Shown here piece by piece: positions 28,501-40,500 of a DNA stretch of 64,000 nt (its first letter is position 1; the number at the start of each line of letters is the position of its first letter). The DNA comes from Rallus limicola. Lineage: Eukaryota; Chordata; Aves; Gruiformes; Rallidae. The stretch is taken from the NCBI GenBank assembly GCA_022605955.1, contig JAKCOZ010000032.1:868001-932000 (forward strand), in the 5' to 3' direction. Below the pieces are notes generated by a model, which made no database searches, was not told the origin of the DNA, and saw only the letters and a program-made list of their open reading frames with translations. The translations under genes were made by a program, and so were the position numbers.

Positions 28501-31500
28501 TGAGTACAGTTTTTCCATTTTCAAAAATGAAATGTATCTGTTTCTCAGAACTCAAAATGCTGTGTTTTTCTTGACTTTCACGAAATTTGGCAGTGAATCC
28601 TACGCTCCTTCAGTGGTTCTCTATCCCCAGCTGAATGTGCTCAGAACTTCCCAGTGATAAAGACTAGAGCTGTTGGGGGTTTTGTTGTTGGAATGAAAAG
28701 AGTATCCAGGCATGGCTTGAAGAGTTTCGTTTGAGTACAACAGGTTTACAATCTGGAGTTGTATTATTTGGCATTTCTTTAGTAGTGAATTGATTTGGGT
28801 CATGGAGATGATGAGAAAGGCAGATGTGTTGTGGCTATGTTTTCTCCTACCTCTGGGAATGTATTTACTTTTATATCCCTTAAGATTTATGTATTGGTCT
28901 AGTATAATGAATTAGATTAATTAATTAGCCAGAAGATCATTCAGAATTGGTTTTTTTGAGGACAGTTCATCCCATGACAGGAGGAAAAAGCACTGTTACA
29001 TTGCAGAAGGGCAAGGGGACTTGAGAACCAGGGAAGGAGAAAGAGGCGTCACCTTTTTCCTAGAAATTAGTACTGGGGACTTTTGTTTTAGTTGAACCTG
29101 TATTTAATGTCTTGACTAATTCTGCATTGTGACACGTTATGCTTCTGGACACCAGATGGTGCTGCTAAACTATCTAATGTGTAATTCTCACACTTTCTTG
29201 AGCAATTGATGCTACATTTAGTTCCAAAGTCAGTTCTGTACTTCCCATCCAGCATGCCAAACTGTACCCACAAACTCAGCGCACAACTTTCTGCTGTTTA
29301 AGGATGATGGACTGAAAATTATAAAGTATGTTATAATGTAAAGTGAAAATTATAATGTAAAATGTAGTGTGGAATCAGTGTTATAGATCTCACTGGGCAA
29401 AAACTGCCATCAGCTGGTGTTCTTCCTGGGCATGTAGCTTAGTAGCAAATCTTAAATCTGATCTTAGACGTGTCAAGTATGTAAGTTATTAGTTAAGTGG
29501 GTTTTCAGCTTGATTTGATAACTTTGATAATCAGAAAGCTTCTGATGGAGGCACCTTATTGTCAGGTGAAAACTGCCAAGAATAATTCTAGAGACTAATT
29601 AAATATAACGAAGTGGTGATGAGGGTGGGATGGAGTTTGGTGGAGGATTTTTCTTAGACATTGTTAAGCTCGAGCAAGGCTGTCAAAAAGCTGCTATTGT
29701 CCTCTTAATATTTGCCTGAGAAGATCTGATGGTTTAGTTACTTAATTGCATTTCACAACACGTTTATAATAGTGATGTACGTTTGGCATTTGATTTCTAT
29801 ATATCCTAAGTTGGTTATCATGCTTATTAAACTGATGTGGTAACCCTGATTGCCAGAAGGGCTGAAGGGATGGAACAGTATGTTTAGGTTTTAGCTGAAT
29901 CCCAAAGGTTAGCGCTGCAGTTTATCACTGAGCTATAAATAATACATTCAAATGTATTTAAGCAGTGAGAAAATGTTTTTGATAAATATTTCACTGTGTT
30001 TTTCTTATGAAGCTGTCTTTCTTTTCTAGATCCCCATATTAAAGTCTCTGGAAAAAAGGAAAATGTTAAAGAAGCAAAAGAGAAAATCATGTCTGTGTTG
30101 GACACAAAAGTAAGCAAGAATTTATTTAAGAATGACACCTCAACCCCTAATTTTGTGGTGGCATTGATCTCTTTAAGTGGGCCCATTTAAACAGAAGCTA
30201 GATGCTCTGAAGCAAAGTTTCCAATATCATCCTTCTGAATGTTGGTATTTAGTGCATACAAATGTACTTAAACGTGCTCCAAGAAAGTACTGAAAGCACT
30301 TTTTCCAGATCTGAGCTATATAGAAATATTTCCAGCCATAGGGCTAAGTTTGTTCATGGGATTGGGTTTTTTACTTTAAAATGTGAAATGGAGCCTCACT
30401 GCAAACAGCAGGTTATGTTCCCTTCAGCAAAGTGAAAATGTTGCTTCTGTTGGAAATCAATTTTAGGAGCACTTATGTACTTCTGGTTTTAACTGTTGCT
30501 GTATTCTTATACCCTGCAACACTAGGACCCAGACTTCTAAAACATCTAGATTTTGGCCAGGGGTCTCATGTTCATCAGGTCTTCTTTTCATCTAGTAGCA
30601 AGTCTTTTGGGGCAGCGTGTTTGGCTTCTGTGTAGTTGTGTGCCAACTTTCTGATTCTCTCAAGAGATTGCCAAAAGAAACACTCCAGTGATAAGGGCTG
30701 TTCAGGGGTTTTTTTTTGAACACTGAACAACAGTATTATGGCCTGTTAACAATTCCACTTTTAGGAACAGCTGTAGGCAGCCTTTGTGTATTTTAAACAT
30801 TGATGTACCAGAGAAATTTGGTATGTTTGTTAAAGGAGGGAAAAAAATACTGTTATTTTAGGTCCCATGGCTTTGATTTGCCAGAGTTTTCATCATGAGG
30901 TCTTTTCAGATCAGACAGGGGGTGTGGCTGCAGTTGAAAGAACACAGAATTAAAATAAATTCCTAGGGATTGGAAGAGGACATGTAAATCACAGTTGATA
31001 AAAGCTAGGGCGTGTTTTAAAAGCCTTAGACATGTTTTGAAGCTGTATCTTTGAGTGTGTGTATTCCCACATTACTTCCACATTGGAAAGAAAACATGAA
31101 TGATGATGATCCATGTATTTTAAAAAAAAAATAAATCTTGCTTGAGTAAAAATTAAGCCACAGCAAAAACATGTTGGAAATAAAATTTTGAATGTAATTC
31201 CTGAGGTACATCCCTCTAAAATACTCGGGTTCTGTAGTAAACAAATCTAATCTTGGGGTGCTTGATTTCCAGAGCAATCGGGTAACCTTGAAGATGGATG
31301 TTTCCCATACAGAACATTCTCATGTGATAGGTAAAGGTGGCAATAATATTAAAAAGGTAATGGAGGAAACGGGATGCCATATCCATTTTCCAGACTCAAA
31401 TAGGAATAACCAAGCAGAGAAAAGCAACCAAGTAAGTATTGCTTAATACTTCTGTATACCTAAATTCCTGAGAGTATAAAACATCTCTGAATTTATTTTG

Positions 31501-34500
31501 TCAATTTTGGGGGTTTCTGGTGGGTTCAGGGAAATACATTTTTGGCATTTGCACTCAGTGGAGAGCACAGAGCTTCCTAATTGAGCAAATCTTTAAAAAA
31601 AATAGGTGGAAACAATTTGTGATGGCTCAAGAAGGATTTTAATTTCTTGAAACCAAAATTAATTTAAGCATACAGAACTCAGTACCTTAGTGTGAATGGT
31701 AGAGAAGCAATATGAAAAGCACTGCTTTTATAAACATTTTTCCTGTTCAACACCTGACTGACTTAGCATATTGATTGCTTGGTGCTTTTTTGGTTTAGGA
31801 TATGTAACTTATCCACCAAGTTTAGTTTCTGACTAGCTAGCAAAAATTAATGTCTGTTCTAAAAGTTCAACTTCACTAGAGTAAGTTGAATTAAGCTTGA
31901 ACTGTACTACTTCTGTATTGCTGATATTACTGGAATGTTTACTTTTGAGTCTTTCACTGCTGGATTTAGAATTCCCTCTTGTGCATCCTAGTGGCTGTTG
32001 AGGAAAATACAGGGATTTTAAAATGTTCCAGAAGACCTGCTGTCCTTGAGTATTAGCACTGAGCACGTGTGTGCAGGGGTAGTGCCATTATTTGATCTGA
32101 ACTGTATTGTTTGCTGTATCACTTTTTTCTAGTTGCTAAGCCTATGTAACCCAAGATCCAATAATATTCAAAGTTCATTTTTTTTAACTGTTTTTAGTTT
32201 TCAGGTACTGTTTAGAGAACACTTAAGATGTTACCAGATGTGAAAGAAGTGTTCATTTAAAAAAATAAAGTAAAAATTTAAGACTACACAGGTGTCTGAA
32301 TACCTTGTCCAATGCCTCGTTTGAAACTGTGATGCTACATTTTCTGTGTTCTTGCTATTCCAGGTGTCTATTGCTGGACAGCCAGCTGGAGTGGAGTCCG
32401 CAAGAGTTAGAATTCGGGTAATGGTCTATTTTGGTGTAGGGTTCCTTTGAAGGCACTTAAAAGAAAAACAAAGTTACAGTTTTGGGTCCCCAAGGGTTGT
32501 CTGGCTCTGTCTTACCACAGCAGAAATAGAGGAGCAAACCTGAGCATCCATATGAGTAAAATGCAAAGGGTGTTGTAAAAAGTTACTTGCCTTCTGGCTA
32601 CGTTTTTAACCAGCCCAAGGTGCACCTTGAACACAAAGTCTGTAGTATGAGCAGGATGTAAAGTATCCCCTACTGTGTTTAAAATTGCATCTCTGCTTAC
32701 CCTCCAGAGACAGCCTGGAGAAGTTCAGGCATCCTGTGTGAATCTGACTTAGGAAAGGCAGCTGCTGCCTTTTTCATTTTAACCATTCTCATGTGTCATT
32801 TGTGTAAATAACTGGGTGGAATTCAGTTCCATCTCCACTCAGTGTTCTTCTGGTTCTGATTTGTATGTGTAATCTGGCATAAATAATTATAAATCTAATT
32901 ATGAAATCCTTTTCACAGCTGCTGTAGTCAGATATGTCGCTATCTCGGTCTTGACAGTCATGAAATCTGCTGTTTATCACAGAATGTGTTAGGTTGGAAG
33001 GGACCTTAAGAGGCCATCTAGTCCAACCCCCCTGCAGTGAGCAGGGACATCTTCACTAGATCAGGTCACTCAGAGCCCCATCAAGCCTGACCTTGAGTAT
33101 CTCCAGGGATGGGAAATATATTCTCCATCACCTCTCGGGGCAACATGTGCCAGTGACCCACCACCCTCCTACTGAAGAGCTTTTTCCTCATATCCAACCT
33201 AAATCTCCCCTTTTTGAGTGTAAAACTGTTACCCCTTGTGCTGCTGCTCCATGTCCTCAGGAACAGTTCTTCCCCCGCTTTCTTACGGGCACCTTTCAGG
33301 GACTGGAAGGCTGCTGTAAGGTCCCCCTGGAGCCTTCTCTTCCCCAGTGTGTTTTTGTAGCTGACTTCCAAGCTCCAATTAATCCATTTCAGAAAAGAGA
33401 CTTCTCTAGGAAGTTTCACAAATATTGACCTGTTTGTAACAAGCAGAGGGAATGTATTGCCTTTATTGTTGCTACATAGTTGCAAAAACTCATGCTGTTT
33501 TAGAACACAAGTCAACCAAAACAAACAAAAAGCCCTTGCCAAACAAAGTCCTGTGCCCCTGGGAACATTGGTGTCTCTTCTAACTCAACGTATGATGGTG
33601 TTTTAATCAGTGAATTCTGGCCAACAAATGCCTTAATGTCAGTTTAATAACCACTGACTAATAAATTATGATTTAGTAATAGGCTTGGTGAGTATGATTT
33701 TGGTTTACAATATTTTCTCTTCCCTGTTTTGTAGGAACTGCTTCCATTGGTACTCATGTTTGAATTGCCTATTGCTGGAATTCTCCAACCAATCCCAGAT
33801 CCTAATTCTCCCACAATTCAGCATATATCTCAGACATACAATATTTCACTTTCCTTTAAACAACGCTCTCGAATGTATGGTGCTACAGTCATTGTCAGAG
33901 GGTCCCAAAACAACACTAGTGCTGTGAAGGTAATGTGTCCTCTTCAGTAAGGTCCTGCATGTCATAATCATAATTTAGGTACTTGAAATTTGTATTAACA
34001 TTAAACCTTACCTCATCAATACATGTTGGTATTGTTTAATTACTCTTGAAGCATTGAGAGTTGGGGGGGGGATTTATTTTAAACTTTACTGATATATGTG
34101 AGGAGTAAAAATGTGTAGAAAATATTTTTAAGCTTAGAATTTAGCATGGTTTGTGCTAAGCTTCTAATTTGTCTTTTCTCTCTTGCATACTTGTTTGGGC
34201 TTCCAGCAATTCTGGAATATGTGTTAATCTTACCTATCTTTTAATTTAAAAAAAACAACACACCCCAAACTCCACACACTCCCCTCCCCCCAAAACACAA
34301 CAAAACCCAACCATTAATTCTTTGTGCTTTGATGATCTTAACCTGTGCTCAAATATATAACCTTGAAAGCTGCCCTAACAGTCAGTAAAACTTCTCATCT
34401 TGCAAAAACTGAATTGGGAGATGTGAATTTGACAGTCAAGTACAAGAGCTCTTGTGTGCCTATTTGTCTTACTAAAATACAGCTCCTTGTTAATAGCTGG

Positions 34501-37500
34501 CTCTGGGCAGACTGATACAGTCTCAGATGGGTGTATCTGAAGTCAGTAAGAACATCTTGGGCCAAAACTGAAAGACGATTTTTGGAAATATATTTAGACA
34601 GATAAATCTCTGTTTACTTATTACTGTAGCTGGACGTGTGGGGACCAAACTGTTCAGTGTTGTCTCTTACAACAGCAATTAAACACTAAATTTGGTGATA
34701 AAATAGAAATAGCAGGTAGGCTTTGCTCCATCTGTTGCCCTTAACAAATCAGTTGAGTTGGGGTTTTAATGAAAATTGTGTTGTCTACCTCAAATGTGGA
34801 AGCTATGACAAGTAAGGAAACGGTCTGAGATGTCACTTGGTATGCCTGTGAGTGCTGCTTCACCAGCGCCTCGCGTTTTCCCTGCAGGAAGGAACAGCCA
34901 TGCTTCTAGAACACCTAGCTGGGAGCCTGGCCTCTGCAATCCCTGTCAGCACACAACTAGACATTGCAGCACAGCATCATCTCTTTATGATGGGTCGAAA
35001 TGGCAGTAACATCAAACATATCATGCAGAGGACTGGTGCTCAGATCCACTTCCCTGACCCTAGTAACCCACAGAAGAAATCCACTGTCTACCTCCAGGGC
35101 ACAATTGAGTCTGTCTGTCTTGCCAGGCAATATCTCATGGTAAGTATTCTCAGTGAAACTTGGTTGGTAAAACTGCCAGATTACAGAATATATACTCGTT
35201 CTGCACATATTTATTCATCAAATGTAAATCTGCTTTAGAGAGGAAGGATTGCTGCTCTCACTGCAAAAAGCTGGGTCAGTGGAGTGCTCTGGTTTTCTCA
35301 GTGGTTTGGTAAGTGTGTGCAGTTACCTAGCCAGTGATCTCTGGTTCAAGCTCAAAAGTGACCATAGCAGTGTAATGCGAGGTGAGCAGTGTAACGTGCA
35401 GTAACATATGCTTCTGAGCAGGCGGCAGACTTTTGGAGGGGTTTGTTGGTGGCAGGTAGTGGGTTGGTTTTGTTTTGCCAACCTGTGTTTTCCAGATTTG
35501 TCAGGTAAGTATCACAGAATGATAGAATTACCTGGGTTGAAAGAGACCCTTTAGATCGAGCCCAACCACAGCCTAGCCCTGCCCAGCCCGCCTCTAGATC
35601 ATGTTAAGCACTTCATCCACAGTCTTTTCAAGCCCTCTAGGGATGGTGACTCCACCACTATCCTGGGCAGCCTGTTCCAATGCCTGACAACCCTCTCAGT
35701 GAACAAATTCTTCCTAATATCTAACCTTAATCTCCCCTGGTGTAGGTTTTTTTTGGGGGGGAAATGGGCAGGGATTTCTCAGTTCCTGTGTAGGTGAGTC
35801 TTCAAAGAAACCGGGGAGCCATAGGAAATACTCATTCTGCAGTGTTGTGTTCTTTCTAGTACTGCAGCCTCAGTACTATGAGGCTCTTACAAACACCTCT
35901 GGTGATGAATAAATGCTGCTATTTGTACAGGCTTTTATTTTGTTTTGCTTCCCTTTAACCTTCACAAGAGCCTTTAGGTGTTGTAGCAGTGCTAATGTTT
36001 GTACATGGATTATTTTTTTTCAATATGGAAATTTATAAACAACTTATGAGAGGATTGGACTCAAATCCAATTCCAAGCTGTTATCAGGATAAACCATTAC
36101 ATTCCAGAAGTCCACATCTCTCTCTCACAGCTCTGTGCCTTACTGTAAAGTGCAAAACAAATGTGGTGCCTTTATGTTTATACAGTTATGTTCATTACTA
36201 TTGTATTCTAGGATATTATTGTCAGTAAATACTGAAATGTATTTAATACATAATTTAATCCATGCATTTACTTGATGAGGTTGAAGTAGGACTTTACTGG
36301 AGGTTTGAGGTAGAAGAAAATGCAGACAAGCTATCACGTGACATCAAAGTGTACCTTTAGTCTAGAAACTTAAAACTATTTGAGAGCTGGGTTTTTTTTA
36401 AGTACTGAAGCTTGATTTAATAATTACAAACACATTAGTACAGCTTACTGTCCCAGGTAACAGCCACTATTTCATTCTTTAAGAACTGGACCCTGACCTA
36501 AGAGGCTTGACCTGTTTCAACTCACAGGAGTCGCCTGTCCTGACACTTGTTTCCAGTTTTGTAGATAAAATAAGATTTTTTTAAAAGCGAATCTTGAAAA
36601 TTAGGAATGTACCTTATTAACCAATAGCAACTTGAAAAGCTGATGGAAGGAGTAACTAACAAGATAAAATCTTACCTCCAGTTCCTCCCTGAGTAAATCT
36701 GCGCGCTGGCCTTCTCACCATGGTCGGCTGTTGCCTCCTGCCAACTCCTCTGGTTCAGTCAGAGCAAAGTTGATGCTGCTTCACAGCTAGGCAAGTGTCC
36801 TACACAATTGGAGAGGCGATTCAAAAATGGGGATCAGACCTCTGCAGAGATCTAATCTCCTAGGAATAACTAGGAGCATCTGAACATCAATACCAGAGAA
36901 ACACCTTACTGCTTTTCTGAGCTACTGAACTGTGGTGATCTGTAATTCTCCCAAGAGACTGTGTTTGAGGCAGGATTTAGAATGTCCCTGGAAAACACGG
37001 TGCAGTGCACGGTACCTCACTGTGGGATGTATGTCATGTAGTGGTGCTGTTGGTAAAAATTGCTTAGCAGTATGTGTAAATGGAGACTTAATTATCAACT
37101 AGCAACTAATTTAATTGAGAAAGCCATGAATTCTGTGGAGTATTGATTGTGAATGTCCCTTATCGCTGACAAGCATTGTAAGTCTCAGTTTCTAATCTTG
37201 AGCATTTGGAAACTCCAAGTAGGAAATGCTGTCAGCAGTTCTGTTACCATAAAATCCTTGATTATTTGATTTCAGCAGTTTTTAAACATACTTTATGCCT
37301 ATCAGGCAAGTTCACTTTGTGGAGTTAAGCTGCGTACATCGGTCTTCCTGGAGTCAAAATACTCCAGAAGCCTTGCTTTAATTTTCTAAAGTTAAAATTT
37401 TAATTTTTTAATTAAATTAATTTTTTTAAATTTTTTAGTTTAATTTTCTAAAGCTAAAATTAATTTAGGTGTGGGAAGTACTGTGTACCTGTAGTGTGCT

Positions 37501-40500
37501 ACAGGTGTACTATTTCAATATAAAATGATATTAAATATTGAAAGTTACTGGAAGAATAAATACACCAATTTGCTGGGTTTTGTACTCAAGTAAATGCAGG
37601 AAAAAATGCTGAAGACCACTCTATTCAGTGTATCTTACTGTGCCTTCTTCCTGATGTGTGATGCTCTTCAGCGTTGATCTGAATTCACAAAAAGTAGGAT
37701 TTGGTTTCCACTGACTCTGTACTCTCTGTTGTTAGTTCATGAGAAGCAACAACCTAGTAATTTCTAGTTACCCTGTGACCATTGTGTGTGTTTGTTCTCC
37801 TTTGGGTTTAGGCTTTTTTAAGGGCCCTCTTTTTAAAGTTTTTAGAGGTTAAGTGCCTCAGTGAGATTATCCCCATCAGTAGAAAATGTTTATCCAGCTG
37901 ATCTAGGACAGGGGAAGAGAAGTTAAGACTGAGGCAGTGGTGCCTTTAGAGGCATGTTTTTCAGAAGCATGTTTCATAACCTCAGGTGTAGTTTAACGTG
38001 AGCCATTTGAGTGTGTGAGTCCTGCGACCAATTCTTGACAACATTTTGTTCTGATTTAATAGGTAATAGGGGATTCTGAATTGGAATTTGCCAGACACCT
38101 CTAAGTCTGTATAAATAGCTAAATTATCATAGAATCATAGAATCATAGGGGTTGGAAGGGACCTCGAGAGATCATTAGGTCCAACCCCCCTGCCAAAGCA
38201 GGCTGCCTAGGACATCACTATGGTGTGTGCATGCTGATAGGAGTGTGAAATACTCAATAAATCAATTCACCCTTATACCACCTGGCTGTTTGTTCAGAAC
38301 CCTGGGGTAGGAAGATACACCTGTGTTTTTGCATACAAGGAAATCGTTTTACTTAAAATTTCAGCCTTGCTATTTTTCCAGAATTTACTGCATCCTCTTG
38401 TACATGGGTTACAGTCTATATGTCAGCTGGTTGCTAACATTTGTATGGGGAAAGGGTGTGCTTACAAGGTTTTTTTTGCATCTTTTCAGGGTTGCCTTCC
38501 TCTTGTGCTCATGTTTGATATGAAGGAAGAAATTGAAGTCGAACCACAGTTTATAACACAGCTAATGGAGCAGTTAGATGTCTTCATAAGCATTAAGCCG
38601 AAGCCAAAGCAACCAAGCAAGGTTGGTGAAAAGCTCATACATCCTTTTTAGGCGTTCATGACAGCTTTTTAGAGGTGATGACTTGACATGTCTGCTCCTC
38701 CTCCCTAACTTAATGGATCATGCACTTATAAAAGGCATATATATTTTCTGCTTGAAATATCAATTTAAATGTTGCCACAGCTCTCCTTTGCAGTAATTGG
38801 ACTTTTTATTAAATATTTGACAATATAGAGATTAGCTTTAGCATGGAAGATACTGATAGAAATTAAACTGTGGGGTGATAAATTGTATCTGACTAGAACT
38901 ATCCTAGAGCTGGTTTTCAGAAAATTTGTCTGAACTTGCAGCTCACACACACAACTGTCATGTTCTTTAGCAATCAATATTAAACAAAATCCAAACCCAG
39001 TCTCTAAATAATATGCTTATGAGAACAGCCTGTGTTCTAAACAAGGTGTTGTAAAGAACCGCAATCAGGAGGTTTTATATATATAAAACCCCTATATATA
39101 TTATATATATATATATAAAAAAAACCTCCTGTATATTATGTATAGAAAAATTATATATGCAGGCACTCCTCTAATGGAAGATGTTCATTGTAAAATACTC
39201 AGGCAAGTAGAAAAGACTTAAATTATTGGTTCACCTCTCTAGATCTTGGGGTACCTAAGATTTGGCGTACCAGAAAGCACCAAGGTACAATAGTAATTGG
39301 TTTCCTTAAACAGAAAGGACTTTCATTTTTGTTGTCTAATCCATAAAAAAATCCCTGACCTTATGGCTGCAGCCACTGAAGTTGAGAAGTTGCTCATGGA
39401 CACTATGTACTGTCTCATGCTGTATTATGTTACTGATAACCACGAAGCAGTATTAAGAAGCTGTGTGTGTTGCAGGTCAATGTTACATCATTGCCTTCAT
39501 TGCTTTTCCTTTTTTGTTGGCTTTTCCCCCCCTCTACAGTCTGTGATTGTAAAAAGTGTTGAACGAAATGCCTTAAATATGTACGAGGCAAGGAAATGTC
39601 TGTTGGGACTTGAAAGTAGTGGAGTTACCATATCAAATCCCTCTACTGTCTCCTGCCCTGTTGGGCTCTCTTGTCCTGGTTTGGATATCTTGTCTTCAGC
39701 AGGACTAGGACTCACTGGGCTTGGTATGTGTTCTATTTTTTATTTATTTTATATATATATATTTACATGTATCTTTTTTCAGAGATATATATTTGTTTGA
39801 AGCTTAATCCACTTTTAACTACAAAAAACCCCACCCAGATGTGTATTTTGTCTAAGGAATCGAGTTAAAGCATTAGGGAATTCCAAAAGCATCTGGTCTT
39901 TGAAGGCCTTGTTGCAAAACTTCCTCCAAGGCTTTTGAGATCATCTATGTGCCTCTTGTCTGTAGAAAATCCTCCGTAAGCTCACAGTCCCACAGCTGAA
40001 AGGGCAAGGGTGGGTGGGAAATACAGGTGAAGTAGGATGTTGCTCCTAGAACTTTCACACGAATCTATGAAATGAGATATCTTTCTCTGGTAATACTGTG
40101 ATGTCTCAGGTTGTCCTGAATTTCAGTAAGTAATTCAGTCTATCAATAGTACCATGAAAGCTAATGTAGCTTAACACCACATTTCAGTTCTGGCTGTATC
40201 CCACTGTAATGGAGGGATGCACGTGCTACTAGTTCAGACTGTACTTAGCAATAGAAAATTCAGGACAGAGACGTGTAAGCTTGCTTTCTTATGTAATTGC
40301 TAAGTAGTAGATAGACCAGATTGGAATTACTCTTTTATTGGTTATCAGACATTGTATAGAAAGCCAGACAGAAGAATTTAGTGACAGATCTTGATGCTGG
40401 TTCTCAACACCTGCCATCCAGGAGTGCTGAGTCACATGTTTACTTGGGGGCAAGCACTTGTGCCATTTGACCGTGGGTTTTAGTGCTGCTTTTGTTACTG

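Larger units (their letters stand above)
1524..30029 (+). other. BICC1: Large 28.5 kb BICC1 intron
   Basis: Donor GTATTT, acceptor CTTTTCTAG. Named content: CR1 copies at 4569-4622, 8322-8757, 10816-11278, 11796-11863, 16139-16440, 19642-19862, 24587-25185 and 26798-28045, plus homopolymer and A/C-rich tracts. The stretches 1524-2465, 2490-4568, 4623-8321, 8758-10815, 11279-11795, 11864-16138, 16441-19641, 19863-24586, 25186-26797 and 28046-30029 contain only short chance ORFs with no domain or splice pattern I can support. Enhancers may exist here but cannot be seen without alignment to other birds. Confidence 0.85.

Noticed and set aside
30960..30990. CTAGGGATTGGAAGAGGACATG, similar to a CR1 3'-end phrase
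   Set aside because: The CCAACCCC core and tail are missing on either side.
34852..35238. 128-codon ORF starting upstream of the KH3 exon
   Set aside because: The ATG and first codons lie in the intron; protein homology starts at the CAG acceptor at 34885-34887.
39297..39800. 167-codon ORF around the BICC1 exon 39540-39723
   Set aside because: The outer parts are intron read-through; the inner exon is defined by clear acceptor and donor sites and by family homology.
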